Positions 7,797-15,968 of a stretch of DNA of 64,000 nt are shown in pieces. Under the pieces are notes generated by a model. The model saw nothing but the letters and a program-made list of their open reading frames with translations. It was not told where the DNA came from and made no database searches. The stretch is from Nocardia albiluteola (GTDB lineage: Bacteria > Actinomycetota > Actinomycetes > Mycobacteriales > Mycobacteriaceae), in contig NZ_JAHKNI010000010.1 in assembly GCF_018860155.1 (NCBI RefSeq), positions 124,001 through 188,000 on the forward strand. Reading direction: 5' to 3'. Positions within the stretch are counted from its first letter, which is position 1. Each line of letters opens with the position of its first letter. Position numbers and translations under genes: made by a program.

Positions 7797-10118
7797 CTAC
7801 CCGCCGTCGGGACCCGACGCGCCATCGCTCGGTCCCGTTGCGCCCCCGCTCCAATCGGACGGGTCCAGCCAGAAGTCGGGAGACGGCGCCGATTCGGGCT
7901 GAAAGGGTATATCCGCGGGGGCGGGGAAAAACCTTGGCGTATTGGGCAATTCCCATCCGGTGGGCCAAGGCGTCGGTTTCGGGGTCGCGATCGGCTCGTC
8001 CTGCGGCGGTGGTGGCGACGGCGTCGGCCGGGTCGGTACGCCCGTGCGGGGCGCGGGATTCTGCGGCGGTCGCGGCGGAGACTGTGGCGGCGGCTGCGAC
8101 GTGATCGCCGACTGTCCCGGGGTCTGCTGCTCGGTACGCACAGGTGCATCATGCTGTGGCGCAGTGGATCCCAGACCGAACGCCTGGTCGAGCCGGGCCG
8201 AGAAATCCGACGTGTGGTGATCGACCTGAGCCTGCACGTGCGCCGGCAACTCCACCCGCGGAGCGGTGCCGGACGGCGGTTGACGCTGCGGATTGCCCCG
8301 CTGCTGGGGCTGATTCACCGGCGAGGACTGCTCGCGTGGGCGCGGCGTATTCTGCGGAGTCGACATCTGCTGTGGCACAGTCTGTTCCGTCGTGCCCCGC
8401 GGAGGCGACTGTGGTGCGATCTCGAACTGGCCCGGAGAGTGCGGCTCGGTGTGCACGGTGGCATCGTGCTGCGTCGCACCGGGACCCAGGCCGAACGCCC
8501 GGTCGAGCTCCCCCGAAAAATCCGACGTGTTGTGATCGACCTGAGCCTGCACGTGCGCCGGCAACTCCACCTGCGGAGCCCTGCCTGACGACGGTACATC
8601 CTGCTGATGCGGCTGCGGCACCGAAGACGACTGCTCGGATTGGTGGGGCACGCTCTGCTGAGACGATGTCGCCTGCGGCGCAGACTGTTCCGTAATGGGC
8701 AGCGGCCGCAGCTGAGACTGCTGTGAGATGTCCGGCTGATGCTGCGACTGCTGCGGCGCATCCTGATGGGACGACATCACCTGCGGCGCAGACTGTTCCG
8801 TCGCGAACCGCGACCGAGGCTGCGGTGTGAGCTGCGGCCAAGGCCGAGACTGCTGCGACGCGGCCTGATCCGTCGTGGTCTGCGCTTGCGCCGGGGGCGC
8901 CTGTGGATCGTCGTGACCCGGCCGGTGCGTCAGATCGTTCAGGGGAATGTCATCGGCGGGCCTAAATGCCGCGCCGTCGTTGAACTGGTCGAGGCGCAAC
9001 TTGCCCCCGAAGTTGATCTCCCCCTTGGCGCCACCCGCGATCGCGCCCGCGATGGCGCCGGAGGACAGCGGCTGAAACCCCCAGTTGCTGCTCAGGTTCT
9101 GGCCGAAATTCGTTCCGGTGATCGCGGAGTAGGCACCGGTCCCGGCCACGTAACCCGCCATCGCGCCCGCCATGCCGGACAGCCCGCCCGACACCGCCCC
9201 CTCGACGAATGCCCTGGTCGAGCGGGGCCTGATGGTCTGGGTGACGGTCGCGGAGAAGTCGCCGTGAAACATGCCGGAGAGCGAGGGACGCGCGAAGCTC
9301 AGTTCGGGGGTGGTGAGGTCCTTCTTCGTGAGCAGGTCGGTGATATCCGGCAGATGGAAATGATCGGTGAATTTGCCTATGCCCTTGACGATTCCCTTGC
9401 CCGCGAGATCCGCGATCGGCAGCCCGCCGGCCGCACCCGCCGCCGCGCTCGAGATCGCGGTGATGGCGAGCTGTGTCCCATCGATGCCCTTGCGGTGCCC
9501 GGCGCCGACCTGCCCGGCCTGGATGAGGAGGTCCTGCGCCGTACCCAGAAACGTGGACATCGCCACGTGCCGGACCAGGAACCTGCTCAGTGTCTCGCCG
9601 AACTTTCCGAACACCTCGCCCAGAACCCGGCCGAGCAGGCGCTCGATCGCGCCGATCGACCTGTCGTACACGACGCGCAGCACCGCACGGATGCCCGCGA
9701 TCGCCGCCGCCTCCATCGCGGGCGCCGTGGGCGGGAAGACCCAGGCCAGCATGATCTCCACGGCCAGGTCGGCCAGCGAGGTGATGATCATGATCTTCAC
9801 GTACTGGATCTCGGTGCCCATGCCGTCCGCGGCATCGCCCATCTCGTCCAGCAGCTTCGCCAGATCCGTCAGCGAGCCGTCGCCCTGGGCGATCTTGGTC
9901 AGCGCCGCGATGACGGCGTCGCGCCCGGCACCGGCACCATAGGCCTGCCCGGCCTGGGCGATGATGCCCTGCATCTCCGAAATCGGTTCCTGCAGCTGGT
10001 CGTGGGCGCTGTGCCAGTCCCGGCCCAGCGCCCACATCTGGTCCTCGTCACCCTGCGGCCACGCCGACCCGGCCACATAGCCGAGCCACTGCAGCTCGGG
10101 CGGCATGTACAGCGACAT
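7797..10118 (-). CDS. Large CpnT-N/WXG100-like protein with Gln/Pro-rich tail, module 1
   Basis: This 773-residue protein begins with a WXG100-like domain of the type at the N-terminus of the CpnT toxin (residues about 1-110, MPPELQWLGYVAGSAWPQGDED). A hydrophobic helical region follows (IMIITSLADLAVEIMLAWVF, then glycine/alanine-rich segments up to about 370). The rest is a long Gln/Pro/Ser-rich tail holding two copies of a segment containing VELPAHVQAQVDH. No toxin or enzyme domain is visible at the C-terminus, which ends in Gly/Ser/Pro with GATGP. In related proteins the N-terminal domain is tied to ESX/type VII export. The gene starts 11 bp after the WXG100 gene, and its first 330 residues are paralogous to the product of 11651-14344. 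Confidence 0.78.
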   Translation of the reverse strand: MSLYMPPELQWLGYVAGSAWPQGDEDQMWALGRDWHSAHDQLQEPISEMQGIIAQAGQAYGAGAGRDAVIAALTKIAQGDGSLTDLAKLLDEMGDAADGMGTEIQYVKIMIITSLADLAVEIMLAWVFPPTAPAMEAAAIAGIRAVLRVVYDRSIGAIERLLGRVLGEVFGKFGETLSRFLVRHVAMSTFLGTAQDLLIQAGQVGAGHRKGIDGTQLAITAISSAAAGAAGGLPIADLAGKGIVKGIGKFTDHFHLPDITDLLTKKDLTTPELSFARPSLSGMFHGDFSATVTQTIRPRSTRAFVEGAVSGGLSGMAGAMAGYVAGTGAYSAITGTNFGQNLSSNWGFQPLSSGAIAGAIAGGAKGEINFGGKLRLDQFNDGAAFRPADDIPLNDLTHRPGHDDPQAPPAQAQTTTDQAASQQSRPWPQLTPQPRSRFATEQSAPQVMSSHQDAPQQSQHQPDISQQSQLRPLPITEQSAPQATSSQQSVPHQSEQSSSVPQPHQQDVPSSGRAPQVELPAHVQAQVDHNTSDFSGELDRAFGLGPGATQHDATVHTEPHSPGQFEIAPQSPPRGTTEQTVPQQMSTPQNTPRPREQSSPVNQPQQRGNPQRQPPSGTAPRVELPAHVQAQVDHHTSDFSARLDQAFGLGSTAPQHDAPVRTEQQTPGQSAITSQPPPQSPPRPPQNPAPRTGVPTRPTPSPPPPQDEPIATPKPTPWPTGWELPNTPRFFPAPADIPFQPESAPSPDFWLDPSDWSGGATGPSDGASGPDGG
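8146..8261 (-). repeat. 116-bp in-frame coding repeat, copy 2 in gene order
   Basis: This stretch encodes a segment with VELPAHVQAQVDHHTSDFS and AFGLGSTAPQHDAP. It repeats the segment at 8461-8576 exactly 315 bp (105 codons) away, with few differences. The two copies point to an internal duplication that lengthened the protein's tail. Confidence 0.75.
8461..8576 (-). repeat. 116-bp in-frame coding repeat, copy 1 in gene order
   Basis: This copy encodes VELPAHVQAQVDHNTSDFS and AFGLGPGATQHDAT. It is the partner of 8146-8261. The intervening sequence encodes Gln/Pro-rich spacer, so the repeating unit is about 105 residues. Confidence 0.75.
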
Positions 10119-10129
10119 CGCGCGATCCG

Positions 10130-10456
10130 TCAGGCGGACAGACCGGCAGCCGAGATCGTGTCCTGTCCCTGGAGCGCGGCCGCGGCCGCCACCATCCCAT
10201 CGGCATAGTCCTGGACCGCCGCGGTCAGGGTGTTCAGGCCCTGCAGCAGGCCCGCGCTGCCGGACTGATACCCCGGATTCTTGCCGTCACCGGTGTAGAA
10301 GGTGCTGCCGTAACTGTCGTCCCCCCACGGCGTCCCGGCCACCGACAGCACATTCGGAAGTGTCGCATTCACCTGCGACACCTGCTGGTACACCTGCAGC
10401 AACCGATTGCCGGCATCGCGCAGCAGACCCGGATCCACCTCGATACGATCGGTCAC
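10130..10456 (-). CDS. WXG100 family protein, module 1
   Basis: This protein of about 108 residues has the length and two-helix hairpin expected of WXG100 (ESAT-6-like) type VII secretion substrates. The turn reads TPWGDDSYGSTFYTGDG, with PWG in place of WXG. No clear YxxxD/E export signal is visible near the C-terminus (QDYADGMVAAAAALQGQD). The GTG at 10456 gives VTDRIEVDPGLL; a GTG one codon earlier also fits, and GGAAGAGAGG lies upstream. It is the first gene of module 1, immediately before the large CpnT-N-like gene. No ESX core ATPase or membrane component is present in the window. Confidence 0.8.
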   Translation of the reverse strand: MTDRIEVDPGLLRDAGNRLLQVYQQVSQVNATLPNVLSVAGTPWGDDSYGSTFYTGDGKNPGYQSGSAGLLQGLNTLTAAVQDYADGMVAAAAALQGQDTISAAGLSA

Positions 10457-10578
10457 CACGCGCCTCTCTTCCCCTGGATTACCCAGTGACGATCGCATGC
10501 GCACGATCCGGCGGCCAGCTCCCCGGCACCGGTTTGATGGGACCCTGATGCGCTGTGTCGAGAGGCATTTCACACTTT

Positions 10579-10602
10579 GCCGGGCCTGGATGCGCGCCCG
10601 GC
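10579..10602 (-). terminator. Stem-loop between the two secretion-like modules
   Basis: GCCGGGC and GCCCGGC form a perfect 7-bp stem with a 10-base loop between the end of module 2 and the start of module 1. There is no clear run of T, so termination is only a possibility. Confidence 0.3.
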
Positions 10603-10618
10603 GGGATAGCCGCTGATC

Positions 10619-10646
10619 ACCGACCGGCGACCGACCGGCGACCGAT
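10619..10646. repeat. Short 11-bp tandem repeat
   Basis: ACCGACCGGCG occurs twice head to tail and is followed by a partial third copy, in the gap between the two WXG100 genes. It may be a regulatory array or simple slippage; no function can be assigned. Confidence 0.4.
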
Positions 10647-10721
10647 ATCTCGTTGCACGCCAGTTACTTACGCTATTTTGACGACTCGGTGGACATCCGG
10701 CCCGGGCCGTCGGCGCACCGG

Positions 10722-11039
10722 TTACGCGCTTCCGGCGTCCGCGGCGGACAGCTCGTCGGCGGCCTGCACCTGCCCCTGCGCGATGGAGTCGAAGGTAGTG
10801 CCCATATCGGAGACAGCGGACAGCACATTCTTGCTGACGGCGACGTATCCCTTGTCGCCGTTGGCGAATTTGTCACCGAACGAGTCCTTGCCCCAGGGAC
10901 TTCCCTTGGCGTTCAGGGACGCTTGGAGGTTGGCAAATACCTGGGCGATGTTGTCCTTGATGGCGCCGCTGTCCTGCGCGGCGGCGCGCAGCAGGCTCGG
11001 GTCGAGCTGAACCGCGGAGGGGCTGGTCATCGTCGTCAC
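10722..11039 (-). CDS. WXG100 family protein, module 2
   Basis: This protein of about 105 residues is a second WXG100-type protein. The helical hairpin is centred on SPWGKDSFGDKFANGDKGY, matching the PWG.DS.G..F..G pattern of the module 1 protein. The GTG at 11039 directly follows the stop codon of the upstream ybaB-like gene; the ATG at 11030 is an alternative start. No YxxxD/E signal is evident at the C-terminus (QVQAADELSAADAGSA). The gene order of this module (large protein, YbaB, WXG100) differs from module 1 (WXG100, large protein, YbaB). Confidence 0.8.
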   Translation of the reverse strand: MTTMTSPSAVQLDPSLLRAAAQDSGAIKDNIAQVFANLQASLNAKGSPWGKDSFGDKFANGDKGYVAVSKNVLSAVSDMGTTFDSIAQGQVQAADELSAADAGSA

Positions 11040-11507
11040 TCAGTCTTCCCGGTCGGAGATCCACGATCGAAATCCGTCCTCGTCGTCGTGATGGGTGGCA
11101 TCCGCCGGCGGCGGTTCCTTGGGCGCGGGCGGTGCGACCGGCAGGAAGTCCTCCAGATCCGGTGCGCCCTCAACGAATTCGGAGAGCTTGGGCAGCCTCG
11201 ACTTGCGCTCCATCAGCGGCTGCATGAGTTCGCGGCTGCGGCGCAGCACTCCTTCGGTGGCGGCCTGCGCTGCGGCGGTAACGTATTCGGCGATCTCGTC
11301 GTAGCTCAGGTCTGAGATATCGTCGCTGAAGCGGGTCTCCACGACCATGCCGTCGGCGTTGACCGTGACCTGAATCCGCTTCTCACCGACCGATGCGGTG
11401 GCCGTCAGCAACGAGCGCTGCTGCTGCAGTTCAGCGATCCCGCGAAGCTGATCCTGTAATCCATCGAGCATCGTCGCCATATTGGCCGCCAGTCGCTCGT
11501 TGACCAT
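11040..11507 (-). CDS. YbaB/EbfC family protein of secretion-like module 2
   Basis: This 155-residue protein is a close paralogue of the YbaB-like product of 7294-7752. It starts MVNERLAANMATMLDGLQDQ, shares the core TVNADGMVVETRFSDD and SYDEIAEYVTAAAQAATEG, and ends in an acidic tail (HHDDEDGFRSW). GGAGG precedes the ATG at the same spacing as in the paralogue. It directly precedes the WXG100 gene, with no intergenic base between stop and GTG start. The matched pairing with WXG100 and CpnT-N-like genes argues for a shared function, which is unknown. Confidence 0.82.
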   Translation of the reverse strand: MVNERLAANMATMLDGLQDQLRGIAELQQQRSLLTATASVGEKRIQVTVNADGMVVETRFSDDISDLSYDEIAEYVTAAAQAATEGVLRRSRELMQPLMERKSRLPKLSEFVEGAPDLEDFLPVAPPAPKEPPPADATHHDDEDGFRSWISDRED

Positions 11508-11650
11508 CACACCTCCACCGTCGTCTCCGCCAGTCCAGCTCATCGCATCGCGGTGAATTTGCCGTGGCGCACAAGGAAATCTGAAGCGACATCCGTTCAA
11601 TTTCCCGTCATCGCCACGCACGTACCGGTTGTGCCCGGCCGGTCACGTCG

Positions 11651-14344
11651 CTACCTGTTGTTGCCGCCGAGGTTGAAGGGCACGTCCACCGTCGAAATGC
11701 CCGCTCGGATATCCTTTTCGGTGCCATTGGGATTCGTGCCGCCGGGGTTGGTGCCCGTCGGATTCGTGCCCGTGGGATCGGTCCCGCCGGGATTGGTACC
11801 CGACGGGTCGGTTCCGGTGGGATTGGTACCCGACGGATTCGTGCCGTTCGGATTGGTCCCGTTGGGGTTGCTCCCATTGGGATCGGTCCCGTTCGGGTTG
11901 TTCCCGCTCGGATTCGTCCCCGAGGGATTCTCGCCCGAGCCCGTGGCGCCGGAGCCGGTGGCACCGGAAGGCGGTCCGCCGGCACCCGTGGCGTCCGGGC
12001 CCGTCGCGCCCGGCAACCAGTCCGCGGCACTCGGCGCCTTGGGCGCCTCGAAGGGACCCGGTAGGGGCGCCCACTCCGGTTCCCGCTTGGGGCGGGTCTT
12101 GCCCTTCATGTCGGTTGCCTTGCCCAAGAAGGGTTCCGGCCGTTCCGCGGCGCCGCCGGCGCGCTGATTCTCCGGCTGCCCCTCCGCCCCGGGAGCACCG
12201 CCGCGAGCCGTCCCGGCCTGCTCGCCCGGCGGACCGCCTCGCACCGGCCCGACCTGCTCCTGCTCCCCGCCGACGCCGCCGCGCCCGCCGTTGCTCTCCC
12301 CACCTACGGATCCCCGGATCGACGACCCTTCGGACGAGGAATCATCCATGTTCAGGAAGGACCGCCCCGGCCGGCCACCGCCCCCGAACTGTCCCTCCTC
12401 CCCGACCGAACTGCCACGCACCCCACCGCCCACGCTCTCGTTGCCCTGCCCCGCCACGCCACTGCGGATCCCCGTGGTCGACGAATCCCCCTGGGCCGCA
12501 TCGTTTCCGCCGGGGCGAATGTTTTCCTGCAGCCCCTCCGTCGCGCCCCCGCCGCGGTTGGGCGGCGTCCATCCGCCGTCCACCGAGGACTGGAACGAAT
12601 TGGGCGGCTCGGTCGAGCGGGCGGGCGGCTCCACGGTGGGCCGGATCCCCGCCGGGGGCACCTCCTCGGAACCGCCTCCCGCGTGGTTGAAGTAGTAGCT
12701 CAGGATGGAGTCGCGCGAGCCGCCCTCGGACCCCTGCTCGGACGGGCCGACCGACCTGCCGTCGTGTCCGAACGATTGCGCCGAGTCGGTCTCGTTGCTT
12801 CCGTGGCTGTAGATCGAGGAGTGGTCGTCCATGTTCAAGAACGACCGCCCGCCCTGCATGCCCCGGCCACCGCCGCCGACCGAGGAGTTGTCGTCCAGGA
12901 AGGTTCCGCCGCCTCGATTTCCGCCGTTGACAGACGAGGAATCATCCAGAAACGCCCCACCTCCCCGCCCGCCGGTGTTGAGCGACGAGCCATCCGAAAT
13001 CGACCCGCCGCCTCGACTACCGCTGTTGATAGACGAAGCGTCATCCAGAAATGTTCCGCCGCCGCGGTTCCCACCGCCGATCGACGACGCATCATCCAAA
13101 GACACACCGCCACCACGATTTCCACCGCTCACCGACGACGCATCATCCAAAAACGTTCCACCAGCCCTATTACCGCCCCCGGCACCCGCGTTCTCCGTAC
13201 CGCCACCCGCGTTCTCGGTGGGCGGGGCCGCGGCCGGGCGGGACGTGCGGCTCACCTTGTTGGTCGTGGAGAAGTTGTTCTGTTTCATCCACGCCGAAGC
13301 CCGGATATCGCCCTCCGTGGCCGGCGTGTTCTTCACGAAGGTGCCTCGCGCGGCGCCGACGATGCCGCCCCGCGCCATGCCGCCGACCCAGCCCGCGGGC
13401 GAGGTGAATGCCGAGGGGCCGTAGGCCGCCGCCGCGACCATGTCGCCGAACAGCGAGCTGGTCGCGCCGGAGATCACGCCGATGGCTCCGCCCCGGATCA
13501 CCGCACCGGCCGGGTAGGTCCAGGAACCCAGCGGAATGTTCATCTTCTTCAGCTCGTTGCCGAAGAGCTTGTCGATCCCGTTGCCCGCGTACCGGGCCAT
13601 CTCGCGCCCGGGGATCGAGCCCGCGACCGAGGCGCCGATCGACACCCCGAATTCCTTCCAGTCGAATCCGTGGCGCTTCCCCGCCGCGATCTGCCCCACC
13701 TGTACCGCACCGTCCATGGCCGCCGACATGGCGGCGCCCTCCATCGCCTTGACCGCGTACACGCCGAAACCCTTGGCGCTGGGCGCGATCAGCTTGCCGC
13801 CGGTGACGAGTTCCTTCCAGAAGTAGCGGTTCTTCATCGTCGACGCGCCGAGATTGCCGGCCAGGCGCTCGATAGCGTTCTGGATGTAGTCCTCGACGGC
13901 CTTCAGGAACGACCGGGTGGTCGCGATGCCGGCCGCCTCCGCGGCCGGTGCGGTCGGCGGGAACAACCACGCCCAGGCGATCTCCATCGCCAGCCAGCAC
14001 AGCGAGGCGATGATGGTGATCTTGGTCGCCTGCAGCTGAGTCCCCATGTCGAAGGTGGACTCGTAGACCGCATTCAACGTCTCGGCGAGCGCCTTGACCG
14101 AATGGTCGCCCTCGATCAGCTGATCGAAATGCGCACCCATGGCATCGGCGCCCGCACCCTCGGTGTACGCCCGCTCGGTGTCCTGTTTGGCCTTCAGGAC
14201 CAAGGGCTCCTGGTTGGTCAGCGCGGCGGCGGCGGCCTTCCAGTCGTCCGCGATGGCCCACATGCCGTCTTCATCGCCGTCGGGCCAGCTGCTCCCGGCG
14301 ACCCATCCCAGCCAGCGCAGCTCCGGTGGCAGGTACAGACCCAT
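11651..14344 (-). CDS. Large CpnT-N/WXG100-like protein with glycine-rich and NPxGT repeats, module 2
   Basis: This protein of about 897 residues starts MGLYLPPELRWLGWVAG, a CpnT-N/WXG100-like domain closely matching module 1, followed by the same hydrophobic region (IASLCWLAMEIAWAWLFPP) and a glycine-rich helical part up to about residue 350. The remainder is low-complexity: about six copies of a 17-residue unit related to GGNRGGGTFLDDASSIN, a Gly/Ser/Glu-rich region, and a tail of 14 pentapeptides of the form (N/D)-P-x-G-T. The last 22 residues (IRAGISTVDVPFNLGGNNR at the end) are not repetitive. No toxin or enzyme domain is visible. GGGGAG abuts the chosen ATG; an ATG at 14386 would add 14 residues. 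Confidence 0.78.
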   Translation of the reverse strand: MGLYLPPELRWLGWVAGSSWPDGDEDGMWAIADDWKAAAAALTNQEPLVLKAKQDTERAYTEGAGADAMGAHFDQLIEGDHSVKALAETLNAVYESTFDMGTQLQATKITIIASLCWLAMEIAWAWLFPPTAPAAEAAGIATTRSFLKAVEDYIQNAIERLAGNLGASTMKNRYFWKELVTGGKLIAPSAKGFGVYAVKAMEGAAMSAAMDGAVQVGQIAAGKRHGFDWKEFGVSIGASVAGSIPGREMARYAGNGIDKLFGNELKKMNIPLGSWTYPAGAVIRGGAIGVISGATSSLFGDMVAAAAYGPSAFTSPAGWVGGMARGGIVGAARGTFVKNTPATEGDIRASAWMKQNNFSTTNKVSRTSRPAAAPPTENAGGGTENAGAGGGNRAGGTFLDDASSVSGGNRGGGVSLDDASSIGGGNRGGGTFLDDASSINSGSRGGGSISDGSSLNTGGRGGGAFLDDSSSVNGGNRGGGTFLDDNSSVGGGGRGMQGGRSFLNMDDHSSIYSHGSNETDSAQSFGHDGRSVGPSEQGSEGGSRDSILSYYFNHAGGGSEEVPPAGIRPTVEPPARSTEPPNSFQSSVDGGWTPPNRGGGATEGLQENIRPGGNDAAQGDSSTTGIRSGVAGQGNESVGGGVRGSSVGEEGQFGGGGRPGRSFLNMDDSSSEGSSIRGSVGGESNGGRGGVGGEQEQVGPVRGGPPGEQAGTARGGAPGAEGQPENQRAGGAAERPEPFLGKATDMKGKTRPKREPEWAPLPGPFEAPKAPSAADWLPGATGPDATGAGGPPSGATGSGATGSGENPSGTNPSGNNPNGTDPNGSNPNGTNPNGTNPSGTNPTGTDPSGTNPGGTDPTGTNPTGTNPGGTNPNGTEKDIRAGISTVDVPFNLGGNNR
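11720..11929 (-). repeat. 15-bp coding tandem repeat encoding (N/D)PxGT pentapeptides
   Basis: Fourteen consecutive five-residue units (NPSGT, NPNGT, DPTGT and similar) are encoded here, just before the last 22 codons of the large module 2 gene. The units vary in sequence, so the array is degenerate at the DNA level. Such arrays often form extended or turn-rich surface stalks. Confidence 0.85.
12880..13178 (-). repeat. About 51-bp coding tandem repeat (glycine-rich FLDD units)
   Basis: Six or so degenerate 17-residue units related to GGNRGGGTFLDDASSIN are encoded here. Related single units (RSFLNMDDHSS and RSFLNMDDSSS) occur further along the same protein, suggesting that the array has decayed or spread. 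Confidence 0.75.
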
Positions 14345-14507
14345 CTCCCCACGACACCGCACGCGAGTGAATCCCCCATGACCCACAAGGAAATTCGACG
14401 AGACCAGGCGTTGATCGCTCAGCGCGGCGAGCGCACCAGGGCCGCATCCCTGAGAACACGCTGAGATCGATGCGGCCGGCGCGGACGACGCAGGCCATGA
14501 TGGGTGG

Positions 14508-15968
14508 GTGCGCAGACTTCCGGCCTGGTTGCGACCCTCGCGGTGGGGGTTGCGGATCCGGTCCGCGGTGGTGGCCGCGCTCGTCGTAGGCGTGGTCCTG
14601 TTGGCCGCGGCCGCGGCGATGCTGGCGCTGCTGCGTCACTCGCTCGTGCGGGAGGTCGAGGTCGCCGCCGATACGCGGGCCGGGCAGATCGCCGACGAGT
14701 TGCAGCGCGGCGACGGCGACCAGGTGCCCGACGGTCTGCTGGCCACCGACGGCGGCGTGAGCGCGGTGCAGGTGATCGCCGCGGACGGGCGCATGGCGTG
14801 GACGTCCTCCCCGAAGCTGCGCGCCCCGCTGGCCCCGCTCCCCGTGCCCGCCCGCGCGCTCGGACTGCATGCCGCCCAGGACTACGACGGGGATCTGCGC
14901 GTGGCCGCGCGCACCGTGGACACCACGTCCGGGACCTATACGATCCTCGTTGCCGCCGACACCGAGCCGAGCGAGCACGCGCTGGCCGAGGTCGCGGCGC
15001 TGCTGGCGATGGGCGGTCCGGTGGTCGTACTCACCGCGGCCGCCGCGACCTATCTCCTGGTCGGAAGGTCGCTGCGATCGGTGGAGGCGATCCGCGCCCG
15101 GGTCGCCCGGATCGAGGCAACGGGGCTGGCGCAGCGGGTTCCGGTGCCCGTGGCGCGGGACGAGATCGCCTGGCTGGCCGAGACCATGAACGAGATGCTG
15201 GCGCGGGTCGAGGCCGGGCATCAGGCCCAGCGGCGCTTCGTCGGGGACGCCTCGCACGAGTTGCGCAGCCCGCTGGCGACCATCACCGCCGCGCTGGAGC
15301 TGGCCCGCGACCGCCCGCAGGCCCTGGACCGCGACCTGATCGAGGGCACCCTGCTGCCCGAGACCGGCCGCATGCGGCATCTCATCGAGGATCTGCTGAC
15401 CCTGGCCGCCGCCGACGAGCACGGCCTCGAACTGCGCATCGGCGAGGTGGATCTCGACGACCTCGCCGGCTCCGAGGCCGCCATGCTGCGCCTGCGCGGC
15501 GACGTCGAGGTACAGACCACGATCGCGGCGGTCCGGGTGATCGGCGACCGCGCGAAACTGGCCCGGGCACTGCGCAACATCGCCGACAATGCCGCCGCGC
15601 ACGCGCGGTCCAAGGTCTCGATCGGCGTGGAGTTCGCCGAATCATCCACTGCCGCCCGGCCTTCCGGCGATGCGCCGCGCCCCGATGCCGCCGCGGGATT
15701 CGCCCGCATCACCGTCGACGACGACGGCCCGGGCATTCCGCCCGACGAGCGGCAGCGGGTGTTCGACCGGTTCGTACGACTCGAGGCCGACCGGGCGCGC
15801 AGCAGCGGCGGATCCGGTCTCGGGCTGGCGATCGTGGCCGAAATCGTCGCCGCGCACGGCGGCTCGGTGACCGTCGGCGAATCACGCTGGGGCGGGGCCC
15901 GTTTCGTCGTGCGACTGCCCGTCACCGGTCCCGTCGGGGTCCAGCAGCCGGTAGCCGACCCCGCGTAG
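14508..15968 (+). CDS. Two-component sensor histidine kinase
   Basis: This 486-residue kinase has a transmembrane helix at about 18-40, an extracytoplasmic sensor domain, a second helix at about 165-185, a HAMP linker, a HisKA domain with the phospho-accepting histidine at about 250 (GDASHELRSPLATI) and a HATPase domain. The latter shows the N box (RNIADNAAAHA), G1 box (DDDGPGIPPDER) and G2 box (SGGSGLGLAIVAEIVAAHGG). The start is a GTG at 14508. Its likely partner is the OmpR-type regulator encoded convergently, and the two reading frames overlap by 87 bp at their 3' ends. The signal is unknown. Confidence 0.9.
   Translation: MRRLPAWLRPSRWGLRIRSAVVAALVVGVVLLAAAAAMLALLRHSLVREVEVAADTRAGQIADELQRGDGDQVPDGLLATDGGVSAVQVIAADGRMAWTSSPKLRAPLAPLPVPARALGLHAAQDYDGDLRVAARTVDTTSGTYTILVAADTEPSEHALAEVAALLAMGGPVVVLTAAAATYLLVGRSLRSVEAIRARVARIEATGLAQRVPVPVARDEIAWLAETMNEMLARVEAGHQAQRRFVGDASHELRSPLATITAALELARDRPQALDRDLIEGTLLPETGRMRHLIEDLLTLAAADEHGLELRIGEVDLDDLAGSEAAMLRLRGDVEVQTTIAAVRVIGDRAKLARALRNIADNAAAHARSKVSIGVEFAESSTAARPSGDAPRPDAAAGFARITVDDDGPGIPPDERQRVFDRFVRLEADRARSSGGSGLGLAIVAEIVAAHGGSVTVGESRWGGARFVVRLPVTGPVGVQQPVADPA

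Noticed and set aside
10579..10602. Possible rho-independent terminator between the two modules
   Set aside because: As a confident terminator it is rejected because no T tract follows; it is kept only as a weak stem-loop feature.
11720..11929. 15-bp periodic array considered as a CRISPR or satellite
   Set aside because: Repeats are too short, without spacers, and lie in frame within a large gene, so they encode a pentapeptide array.
13408..13752. Arg/Pro/Ser-rich open frames antisense to the module 2 giant protein
   Set aside because: They have the typical Arg/Pro/Ser content of shadow frames and no initiation signals or domains.
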